DNA from: Chitinophagales bacterium
Lineage (GTDB): Bacteria > Bacteroidota > Bacteroidia > Chitinophagales > Chitinophagaceae
Reading direction: 5' to 3'
DNA: 64,000 bases
Assembly (NCBI GenBank): GCA_030832085.1
Contig: JAURJU010000027.1
Coordinates: forward strand, 1 to 64,000
Position 1 is the stretch's first letter. Every line of letters begins with the position of its first letter. Shown here piece after piece: positions 53,054 to 60,645 of the stretch. Position numbers and translations under genes: made by a program. A model generated the notes under the pieces. The model was not told the DNA's origin, did not search any database, and saw only the letters and a program-made list of their open reading frames with translations.

Positions 53054-55807
53054 CTAGTTCTTTGTGATTACTTCATCGAGGTTGAGAATTGCATTGGTTA
53101 CTACTGACAAGGCAGCGAGTTCCTTTCCTTTTTTCTGGTAAACTGAATCGGATAACATGCTTAAAATCCTCTGTTTGTCTTTTTCAAGTCTTTGAAAACT
53201 GGACTGATACAGTTTTTCCAGTGCATTTGTTTTTTGTGGGTCGATAGGATGCCCGGTGGCCTTTGCGTACCCTTTGCCAATTTTTTGCTGAATCGAAAGC
53301 CCATTGTTCTTCATCAGTTGCTGAGCAAATTTGACCGAAAGATCCCAATAGGTGGAATCATTGAGCAAGGTCAATGCCTGCAGGGGTGTATTTGTTCGAA
53401 TACGGCGCGTATTGCATACTTCTCTTGCAGAACCATCAAAACTTACCATGGAAGGGTAGGGACTGGTTCTTTTCCAATAGGTATAAATGGCACGACGATA
53501 TTGGTCTTCGCCATCACTTTTTTTCCATTTCCTTCCATCGTATGGGGAACGCCAAATTCCCTCAGGCTGGTATGGCATTACACTGGGTCCATACATTTTA
53601 TCACTCAACGCACCACAGATGACCAAAGCCTGATCCCTTACTTGCTCTGCACTTAGACGTACCCTAGGTGCATGTGAATAGAGTTTGTTTAGAGGGTCCT
53701 TTTCTTTTGCCTTTTCGCTGGTTTCAGAAGATTGGCGGTATGTGGCTGACATGACCATTCTTTTGAGCATTTTTTTCATGCTCCATTTGTCCTCGTGCAT
53801 GAACTGGTAGGCCAAATAATCCAATAGCTCTGGATGGGTTGGTTGTGCTCCCTGCGATCCAAGGTCTTCCAAGGTTTCCACCAATCCCTGACCAAAAAGT
53901 TGCTCCCATAATCTGTTGACCATGGTTCTGGAAGTAAGCGGATTCCTTTTATCCGTCATCCACTGTGCCAACCCAAGCCTGTTGCGCAATTTGATGTCCT
54001 TGTCATTGATGAACAAAGCTGGTAATCCCGGCTCAACCTTGGTCGTTTTCAACAACCAGTTGCCCCTTTCAAAGACATGGGTACTGCGTTTCATGTCTGC
54101 CGGATTATCCAACATGATGGGTGTAAACTCAGCATCCGGGCGGTTCAATGTTTGCACAAAAAGATCGTGATAAACAGTGAAGTCTTTCAATGTTTTCCCG
54201 GGAAATGAAGGGGTAAGTGCAAACCAATCAAACCGCATCCCATTGTCCTCTTTGGACTTCAATTTGCTGTTTTCGTAATTAAGGTAAAGATCATGAACGC
54301 CGGTTGATCCTTTGGGCAATTCAACTTCAAGCAAGGTCCAGCCACCCTTGTCCTTGTCAACCTTGATTTTCAGGTATGGTTTTGCACCTGGCGAATCCAG
54401 CATGATGGAGAGTACACCCTTGTCATGTCCAGAAGTATACCGAATGAGCAAGGTTGACTTGTTGGTAAGGCTGACCGCTTTGATCCTTGCCCAAGAAGAT
54501 TTTCGCAACATGAGAAATTTTGTATCCGCCAAAGCAGCATTCACCATTGAATCAGCCAACAGGCTATTTATGCACTGTTGACCCGTTTTGAGCAATCTCC
54601 TGTAAAAAGTTTCCTCTTCTGGGGTCCCATACAATTTGACCCAGTTCATTACCGAGTCGAACTGGCCTATGCTTTTGTTCCTGAATTCGCGCAAAAGAGG
54701 ATAGTCATCATAAGTATCCTCATCCCTTGTATTGTTGAAATAGGCCATGAATTTGTAATATTCTTCATGTCGAATGGGATCATAAGGGTGACTATGGCAT
54801 TGGACACACGCAAAACTAGTGCCCATCAGTGTTTCCCAGGTAGTGTTCACCCTGTCGATGACTGCAGCAGTCCTGAACTCCTCATTGTCTGTCCCCCCTT
54901 CATCATTTGTCATGGTATTCCTGTGAAATGCTGTTGCTATGAATTGTTCATCAGTAGCGTTCGGTAGAAGATCGCCGGCAAGCTGCTCGGTCAGGAATTG
55001 ATCGTAGGGCATGTCCGCATTGAAAGATTTGATCAACCAGTCACGGTAACGCCAAATGGAGCGTATGTAATCCCTTTCGTAACCCTTGGTGTCTGCGTAG
55101 CGAGCAAGGTCCATCCACAGTGAAGTCCATCTTTCTCCATAATATTTTGATGCCAATAAAGCGTCTACCAAGTGCTCATACGCATTGGGTGATTGATCAG
55201 AAAGGTATTTTTGGGCAATGTTTTCGGGTGCTGGTATACCTATAATATCTAATGAGATGCGTCTCATTAATAATTGTTTATCAGCTATTTGCGATCTATT
55301 AAGACCTTTCTCTTTTAGTTTTTTATCGATGAAATGATCGATCTCGTTCTTGTCCTCGCTACTGAAGAAGGAAAGCAATCCCGGACTGGGTACAGCCTGG
55401 GCTTGAACCGGCTTATACGCCCAATGCGTTTCAAAATTAGCACCCTCATCAATCCATCGGGTAAGAATCCTGATCTCACCTGCTGTCAGGGGTTCCTCCT
55501 TGTATGGCATGCGCTCCTCAAGATCCTTGTGGTGAAGGCGTTTAATCATTTCACTGTTTTGGGCATCCCCGGGAATGATTGCAGGTTTACCTGAAGCAGT
55601 GGGAGAGAGCGCCTCTTCTCTAAAAAGAAGACTGAATCCCCCCTTTTTCTTTACGCCGCCATGACAGGATATGCATTTTTGGTTGATGATGGGTTTGACC
55701 TCTGCATTGTAGTCGATCGGATGATGGGTAAAGAACAGGAAATAACAGGAGAGGACTGCCGTTAGTCCAACCATTGTAAGAACAAGGGGTGATTTAAGCC
55801 AGGTCAT
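53054..55807 (-). CDS. PSD1-type planctomycete cytochrome with CBM6-like insert
   Basis: Large 917-residue protein. Domains in order: an N-terminal helix; PSCyt1 with heme site NQKCISCHGGVKKKGG (Cys45, Cys48, His49); DUF1549/PSCyt2 (HFIDKKLKEKGLNRSQIADK) with a second CxxCH (SFACVQCHSHPYDPIRHEEY); an inserted CBM6-like beta-sandwich around residues 420-540 (VSLTNKSTLLIRYTSGHDKG, MRFDWFAL); then DUF1553/PSD1 (RLGLAQWMTDKRNPLTSRTM). The carbohydrate-binding insert suggests a glycan or glycoconjugate substrate. Located 3 bp after cutC. Confidence 0.9.
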   Translation of the reverse strand: MTWLKSPLVLTMVGLTAVLSCYFLFFTHHPIDYNAEVKPIINQKCISCHGGVKKKGGFSLLFREEALSPTASGKPAIIPGDAQNSEMIKRLHHKDLEERMPYKEEPLTAGEIRILTRWIDEGANFETHWAYKPVQAQAVPSPGLLSFFSSEDKNEIDHFIDKKLKEKGLNRSQIADKQLLMRRISLDIIGIPAPENIAQKYLSDQSPNAYEHLVDALLASKYYGERWTSLWMDLARYADTKGYERDYIRSIWRYRDWLIKSFNADMPYDQFLTEQLAGDLLPNATDEQFIATAFHRNTMTNDEGGTDNEEFRTAAVIDRVNTTWETLMGTSFACVQCHSHPYDPIRHEEYYKFMAYFNNTRDEDTYDDYPLLREFRNKSIGQFDSVMNWVKLYGTPEEETFYRRLLKTGQQCINSLLADSMVNAALADTKFLMLRKSSWARIKAVSLTNKSTLLIRYTSGHDKGVLSIMLDSPGAKPYLKIKVDKDKGGWTLLEVELPKGSTGVHDLYLNYENSKLKSKEDNGMRFDWFALTPSFPGKTLKDFTVYHDLFVQTLNRPDAEFTPIMLDNPADMKRSTHVFERGNWLLKTTKVEPGLPALFINDKDIKLRNRLGLAQWMTDKRNPLTSRTMVNRLWEQLFGQGLVETLEDLGSQGAQPTHPELLDYLAYQFMHEDKWSMKKMLKRMVMSATYRQSSETSEKAKEKDPLNKLYSHAPRVRLSAEQVRDQALVICGALSDKMYGPSVMPYQPEGIWRSPYDGRKWKKSDGEDQYRRAIYTYWKRTSPYPSMVSFDGSAREVCNTRRIRTNTPLQALTLLNDSTYWDLSVKFAQQLMKNNGLSIQQKIGKGYAKATGHPIDPQKTNALEKLYQSSFQRLEKDKQRILSMLSDSVYQKKGKELAALSVVTNAILNLDEVITKN

Positions 55808-55810
55808 TAT

Positions 55811-56551
55811 TTAAGACTTTTTATTGAAGTAATCATTCAGGTTCTGTCTCAAGCGGCTCACCTCTTCTCCATCCAGGGATACTTGCTCAAGAGATTCATT
55901 CATGCGTGGATTGAAATAAGCCATTTGACTTTTGCGCAATGTTCTGGCAGAACTGTGAAAAGCCCTTGCACCGGTATCTATGGCCAATGAAATGATATTT
56001 TCCGAACGAATGCCTGATCCGGGCATGATGATGATCCTTTCGTTGGCCTGATCAATCAATTTTTTCAGCAAAGTTTTACCTTCGATGGCAGTTGAACACA
56101 AACCGCTTGTGAGTATTCGCTTGCAACCAATTGCAATAATTTGCTCAAGTGATATTTCAGGATTTTTGACCCTGTCAAAAGCACGATGAAAAGTAACCTC
56201 TTGCGTGCCCGCCATCTCAACCAGCGCTTGACATCTTTCAAGGTCTATATCTCCATCTTTAGTTAATATCCCAATTACTACGCCATCACAACCAGCATCT
56301 TGTGATGATTTTATGTCGTCTTTAATTGCTTCATATTCCTTGTCTGAATAAAGAAAATCACCTCCCCGTGGACGTATGATGGGGAAAACTGGAAGGCTTG
56401 TTGATTTTCTGGCCGCTTTCATCATTCCAAACGATGGGGTAGTTCCTCCTTCGTGTGGATTGGCACACAATTCTATCCGGTCTGCGCCGTTTTCTTCGGC
56501 CAAATGACAGGATTCGACATCAAAGGCAATCACTTCAAGTTCAAACTTCAT
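55811..56551 (-). CDS. cutC: CutC-family TIM-barrel protein
   Basis: Soluble barrel of 246 residues. The N-terminus MKFELEVIAFDVESCHLAEE and GADRIELCANPHEGGTTPSFG are the family signature, with IRPRGGDFLYSDKE after it. CutC was linked to copper homeostasis in E. coli, but that role is disputed and the enzyme activity is unknown. The start at 56551 is preferred; the frame extends to 56593 into the upstream gene. One base separates it from the asparaginase stop, so the two are translationally linked. The glycan context here does not suggest copper. Confidence 0.9.
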   Translation of the reverse strand: MKFELEVIAFDVESCHLAEENGADRIELCANPHEGGTTPSFGMMKAARKSTSLPVFPIIRPRGGDFLYSDKEYEAIKDDIKSSQDAGCDGVVIGILTKDGDIDLERCQALVEMAGTQEVTFHRAFDRVKNPEISLEQIIAIGCKRILTSGLCSTAIEGKTLLKKLIDQANERIIIMPGSGIRSENIISLAIDTGARAFHSSARTLRKSQMAYFNPRMNESLEQVSLDGEEVSRLRQNLNDYFNKKS

Positions 56552-56552
56552 A

Positions 56553-57569
56553 TCAATTGAAATAACTTTCTCCAGGGATAACGACTTCCTCATCCGATGA
56601 TTTTACAGCATAAGAGAACCCTTTTTGAAGTGCATAAGCACCATAATTTCCAAATTTATCAATGGCAAGGAATCCAATCTGTATTGTTTTTGCCTTGATA
56701 GGATCGCGTTTTGCAATCCTTTCAACAACCTTTTTACAGGCTTCCCGCGGGGAATTTCCTTGTCGCATATATTCTACAACCAAATGAGAACCAACGCATC
56801 GTATCACTTCTTCTCCAACTCCTGTTGAGGTAGCTGCACCAATTTCACCGTCTACAAAAAGCCCGGCTCCTATGACCGGAGAGTCTCCAACACGTCCATG
56901 CATCTTGAATGCCATTCCACTGGTGGTACATCCACCGCTGAGGTTTCCGGCTGCATCAAGTGCCAGCATTCCAATGGTGTCGTGGTTATCTATGCTTCCA
57001 GGGAACAATCCAGTTTCAGGTTGCTGTTGGTATTGCTTGTTTTCTATGTTCATGACAGGCGCATAATTGGCCTTCTTGAGCCAGTTTTTCCATGCTTCCT
57101 CACTGTCTGGAGTAAGCAGGTTTTCTTTTTTGAACCCGTTCGCCAATGCAAACTGCAAAGCACCATCGCCTACAAGGATCACATGCGGGGTTTTCTCCAT
57201 GACCATTCTGGCGACAGAAATGGGATGTTTGATGTATTCAAGGCACATCACGGATCCGCAATTGCCTTTTTCATCCATGATGCATGCATCCAGTGTAACC
57301 CGGCCATCGCGGTCTGGATAGCCTCCATATCCAACAGTTTTGTTGCTTTGGTCAGCCTCAGTTACCCGGGCACCTTGTTCAATGGCGTCAATGGCCCGTC
57401 CATTGGCAGCCAGAATTTTCCAGCCCTCAGCATTGGCCGCCTTGCCAAAATCCCATGTTGAAATGATGATGGGCTTTGTAAGCTTGGCTATTTGATTGGT
57501 TGAATGAATTGGCGATGAAATTACGGGCAATGTAAGCAGTGAATTTTTCAGGAAATCTCTACGGATCAT
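56553..57569 (-). CDS. N4-(beta-N-acetylglucosaminyl)-L-asparaginase, Tat-type signal
   Basis: Ntn-hydrolase of 338 residues that cleaves the GlcNAc-Asn bond after the peptide has been removed. A twin-Arg-like leader (MIRRDFLKNSLLTLPVISSP) suggests export. The autocleavage site is DNHDTIGMLALDAAGNLSGG, where Thr198 becomes the N-terminal nucleophile, and GRVGDSPVIGAGLFVDG binds substrate. First gene of the operon, with its start 133 bp from the divergent NAGPA-like gene. Only a one-mismatch promoter-like AAACTTTG at 57598-57605 is visible upstream. Confidence 0.92.
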   Translation of the reverse strand: MIRRDFLKNSLLTLPVISSPIHSTNQIAKLTKPIIISTWDFGKAANAEGWKILAANGRAIDAIEQGARVTEADQSNKTVGYGGYPDRDGRVTLDACIMDEKGNCGSVMCLEYIKHPISVARMVMEKTPHVILVGDGALQFALANGFKKENLLTPDSEEAWKNWLKKANYAPVMNIENKQYQQQPETGLFPGSIDNHDTIGMLALDAAGNLSGGCTTSGMAFKMHGRVGDSPVIGAGLFVDGEIGAATSTGVGEEVIRCVGSHLVVEYMRQGNSPREACKKVVERIAKRDPIKAKTIQIGFLAIDKFGNYGAYALQKGFSYAVKSSDEEVVIPGESYFN

Positions 57570-57702
57570 TCTTTATTTTTATATCCTCAATTTACTGCAA
57601 AGTTTAAATATTTGAGATGTTTGTTCATTTTATATCATTCACCGGTCAACCATAATCAAACTTAAATAACTTATAATTTATATTATGTTAAATAGATTTA
57701 CA

Positions 57703-58674
57703 ATGAAAATCAATGATATATACCAATTGGCATTCTTCTTTGTGTTATCCATGATGATAGTCTTTGTACATCCTACTGATGCGTTGAGCCAGACCAACTG
57801 GAAAAATGCAACCGATCAGTTTGGTAAACTGCCTGAAAGCATTCGGGTATTGAAATCAGATGAGATGCTTGACGGGTTCGCCTCTGTCATGTATGTTGCA
57901 GAAATCAATACCAAGGATAAAAATATTGACTTTTTTGTCGACACTGCTGCCAAAAGACGACTGACGCCATCGCAATACCATGCACGCAACAACCAGCCCC
58001 TGATCGTTGTGAACTGTTCATTTTTTGAGTTTGTCCACAACCGGAATGTGAACCTGATTGTCCAAAACAGCAAAATTGTTGGTTATGATACTCCGGCAGT
58101 CTCCCGCAAAGGACCTGATACATTAACTTATCTGCATACGCTGGGCAGCGCCTTCGGGATCTTTAAAAACAGAAAAATGGACATTGCATACAATTACAAT
58201 GATTCCAGCATCATGGTTCCGTTCGTATTACAATCACCCTATATACCCAAAATTGATTCAAGCCGCAAACTGGCGATATCAGACCCCAGTTTGGTTGGTT
58301 TAAAAAAATGGAAAGTTTCCCATGCATTTGGCGGAGGTCCTGTACTGGTGCTGGATGGGAAAATCCACATCACCAACAATGAAGAACGAAAGTTTGCCGG
58401 TAAGGCTATTGCTGACAAGCATCCGAGAACAGCCATCGGCTATACCATGGATGGAAAGTTGATCATCCTGGCAGTCCAGGGGCGCATGAAGGGCTTGGCA
58501 GAAGGTGCTACCCTGCCTCAAATGGCCAAAATCATGGTTGAACTTGGATGTGTTGAAGCCATGAACCTGGATGGAGGTGGCAGTTCCTGTTTGTTGATCA
58601 ACGGAAAAGAAACAATAAAGCCATCTGATCCCAATGGTCAACGGCCTGTACCTGCTGTATTTGTGGTAAAATAA
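57703..58674 (+). CDS. Phosphodiester glycosidase (NAGPA/DUF2233 domain), exported
   Basis: Exported protein of 323 residues. The signal peptide covers roughly the first 33 (IYQLAFFFVLSMMIVFVHPT). The NAGPA domain shows VNCSFFEFVHNRNVNLIVQN, RTAIGYTMDGKLIILAVQGR, and the catalytic-region end LGCVEAMNLDGGGSSCLLIN. In animals NAGPA removes GlcNAc from phosphodiester-linked GlcNAc-mannose; bacterial relatives act on sugar-phosphodiesters. An upstream in-frame ATG at 57685 adds six residues. It is divergent from the glycosylasparaginase operon, which fits a GlcNAc-conjugate theme. Confidence 0.88.
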   Translation: MKINDIYQLAFFFVLSMMIVFVHPTDALSQTNWKNATDQFGKLPESIRVLKSDEMLDGFASVMYVAEINTKDKNIDFFVDTAAKRRLTPSQYHARNNQPLIVVNCSFFEFVHNRNVNLIVQNSKIVGYDTPAVSRKGPDTLTYLHTLGSAFGIFKNRKMDIAYNYNDSSIMVPFVLQSPYIPKIDSSRKLAISDPSLVGLKKWKVSHAFGGGPVLVLDGKIHITNNEERKFAGKAIADKHPRTAIGYTMDGKLIILAVQGRMKGLAEGATLPQMAKIMVELGCVEAMNLDGGGSSCLLINGKETIKPSDPNGQRPVPAVFVVK

Positions 58675-58683
58675 AAAACAAGA

Positions 58684-59289
58684 TCAAAGAGATGTAAAAC
58701 CTGCCTGGTGGACAATGATAAAGTCCACCAATGTTTCCAAAGAAATTCCGGCCCTTTCGCATGCATCCCTGATATCGTCCCTGCTGACGTTGGCTGCAAA
58801 GGTTTTTTCCCTTATCCTTTTCATGGCTCCTTTCCTTTCCATTCCCTCATATCCATTGGGGCGCATCAGTGAATATGCGTGCATCAGGCCTGATAACTCA
58901 TCAAAGGCATAGAGCATTTTATCCATTTTGGTGATGGGATCCACCCCAAAATGAACAGGCCCATGTGAAGCAATGGCATGAATAACCTCTGGATCGATTT
59001 GAAGCTGTTCCAGGTGTTCAATGATTTTTTTACAGTGCTGATCAGGCCATTGATCCCAATCCGCATCGTGCAGCAATCCTGCCATTTTCCAGCGCCAACA
59101 ATCTTCCTCATTCAGCTTTTCCACCTCCGACGCCCAAGCGCCCATCAATCCCCCTACCTGTACCATATGCAGCTTAAGGCGTTCATTCAAAACCCAATCG
59201 TTGAGCAGTGCACCAGTCTGTTCGGGGGTCAGCACATTTCGGGCATTGGCAGGCTCTCCAAAAATTTGTCTTCCAAGTTGAAGTGACAT
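58684..59289 (-). CDS. HD-domain hydrolase
   Basis: Protein of 201 residues with an HD phosphohydrolase domain. The metal motif is KMAGLLHDADWDQWPDQHCK, with a following His in VIHAIASHGPVHFGVDP. The substrate, possibly a nucleotide or phosphoester, is unknown. Only 9 bp from the convergent NAGPA-like gene. A terminator at 59308-59334 isolates it from the upstream TPR gene, so it likely has its own promoter. Confidence 0.85.
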   Translation of the reverse strand: MSLQLGRQIFGEPANARNVLTPEQTGALLNDWVLNERLKLHMVQVGGLMGAWASEVEKLNEEDCWRWKMAGLLHDADWDQWPDQHCKKIIEHLEQLQIDPEVIHAIASHGPVHFGVDPITKMDKMLYAFDELSGLMHAYSLMRPNGYEGMERKGAMKRIREKTFAANVSRDDIRDACERAGISLETLVDFIIVHQAGFTSL

Positions 59290-59307
59290 ACAAATTGAGT
59301 TTAAAAA

Positions 59308-59334
59308 AAGAGAGAAGTTTTTGGCTTCTCTCTT
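59308..59334 (-). terminator. Terminator after the TPR gene
   Basis: A 10-bp perfect stem AAGAGAGAAG / CTTCTCTCTT with a 7-base loop, followed on the minus strand by a TTTTTTT tract. It ends the gyrA-TPR transcript. Confidence 0.88.
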
Positions 59335-59354
59335 CTTGAAATGTTATCCATTGA

Positions 59355-60626
59355 TTATTGATGAGCCTTGTCAGCTTCATCATATTTCTTTTGATAAAAC
59401 TCAGACTTGGCCTTGTCTTTTTTCTTGTCGTAACAATAGTTCAACAATGAACAGGCAGACTTGAAATTAGACCGCTCTCCTACCTTCAATTTTCCAGCTG
59501 TGTCGTAATGACCAAATACCTTTTCCAATTGAGGGATGGTTTTGTCGACCATTTCATTGATCAAGGCCGCGTATTCAGCCTTCTTTTTCACAGCTTCTGG
59601 CGTTGTACCTTTTACCTTGTATGAATCCTCTTCAATGAAAAGCATCTGGTTGTAGAAGTGCTTGCCCAAGGACAACATGGTCTCATAAGAGTCTGGCTTC
59701 ATGGCGAGCGCCTTGTTGTAAAGCCCTTCAATTTTGCTGCACCTTTCAGTGTAATCAGCGGGTCTTTTTGATGCTTCTGACACATGTGTTTCTCCAAACA
59801 ATTCACTGGCATAATCAAAGGTGAGGTCAAATGACTCAGGATTGATGGCCAACAATTGTTCAAATTTTTTCAACAGAAAAGCAATGTCATTCTTGTCCCT
59901 GGCATGGTCAATCGCCAACAAAGGAAGGTAGTCATCTTTGGGAAAATGCTTCAGGCCAGCATCAATGTATTTGTTCATGTTTGCATCATCCTTCTTGTCA
60001 AAGTAATGTTTGGCAAGATAACGGTATGGCGTTGCCATGTCAGAATTTCCCGCTACATTGGCATCTGCAAGTTTGGTGAAATAGGCAATGGCTTGGTCTT
60101 CTTTCTTGGCGTTGAGCGCAGACAAGCCCATATAGTACGTAAGGGTTGTATCAAGCTTGTAGAGTCCCCATCCCTGGGTAAATATATAATCGCCAATCAT
60201 ACCAGTATTTTTGAAGGTGCTCAATGCCTCATCAAATTTTGATGCATTGTAATGTGCTGCACCCTCTTCAAATCCTCCTGAGTAAAGATCAAATACTGGC
60301 TTGTAATTGTCAACCGTAAAAAAAAGCGTCGCTTGGTTTTTATCAATTTCAAGGGCCTTTTTGAAAGCGTCCAACGCCAGCATCCTTGCTTCAGGCATGG
60401 AGGCACGTTCAGTAGCACTCATGGAAATCGCACTCAACACCTTTCCCTTCAGGTAGTACACCTCGGGGTTTTTCTGGTTTTTGGGATTGGTGAGCAATGT
60501 CTCGATGGCTGTTTTTGCTTCTCCAAACTTGTTGGCTGCAATCGATTCTTTGATCTTGTTAAGGTTCTGGCCGCTGACAGACATCAAACCGGTTGCTGCC
60601 AAAAGGGTAAAAATGATCCTTTTCAT
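59355..60626 (-). CDS. Exported TPR-repeat protein
   Basis: 423-residue protein with signal peptide MKRIIFTLLAATGLMSVSG, then about seven TPR-like units (NKFGEAKTAIETLL, ASKFDEALSTFKNTG, KKEDQAIAYFTKLAD). It is rich in Lys and acidic residues. The start at 60626 gives the signal; an earlier frame reaches into the gyrA end. It follows gyrA after 19 bp. Function unknown, likely a periplasmic scaffold. Confidence 0.85.
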   Translation of the reverse strand: MKRIIFTLLAATGLMSVSGQNLNKIKESIAANKFGEAKTAIETLLTNPKNQKNPEVYYLKGKVLSAISMSATERASMPEARMLALDAFKKALEIDKNQATLFFTVDNYKPVFDLYSGGFEEGAAHYNASKFDEALSTFKNTGMIGDYIFTQGWGLYKLDTTLTYYMGLSALNAKKEDQAIAYFTKLADANVAGNSDMATPYRYLAKHYFDKKDDANMNKYIDAGLKHFPKDDYLPLLAIDHARDKNDIAFLLKKFEQLLAINPESFDLTFDYASELFGETHVSEASKRPADYTERCSKIEGLYNKALAMKPDSYETMLSLGKHFYNQMLFIEEDSYKVKGTTPEAVKKKAEYAALINEMVDKTIPQLEKVFGHYDTAGKLKVGERSNFKSACSLLNYCYDKKKDKAKSEFYQKKYDEADKAHQ

Positions 60627-60645
60627 TGTTTGGTATTTAAAGATG

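Noticed and set aside
53054-55807. Regarding the PSD1 protein as a sulfatase
   Set aside because: It has heme CxxCH sites and DUF1549/DUF1553 patterns, with no sulfatase C/S-x-P-x-R motif.
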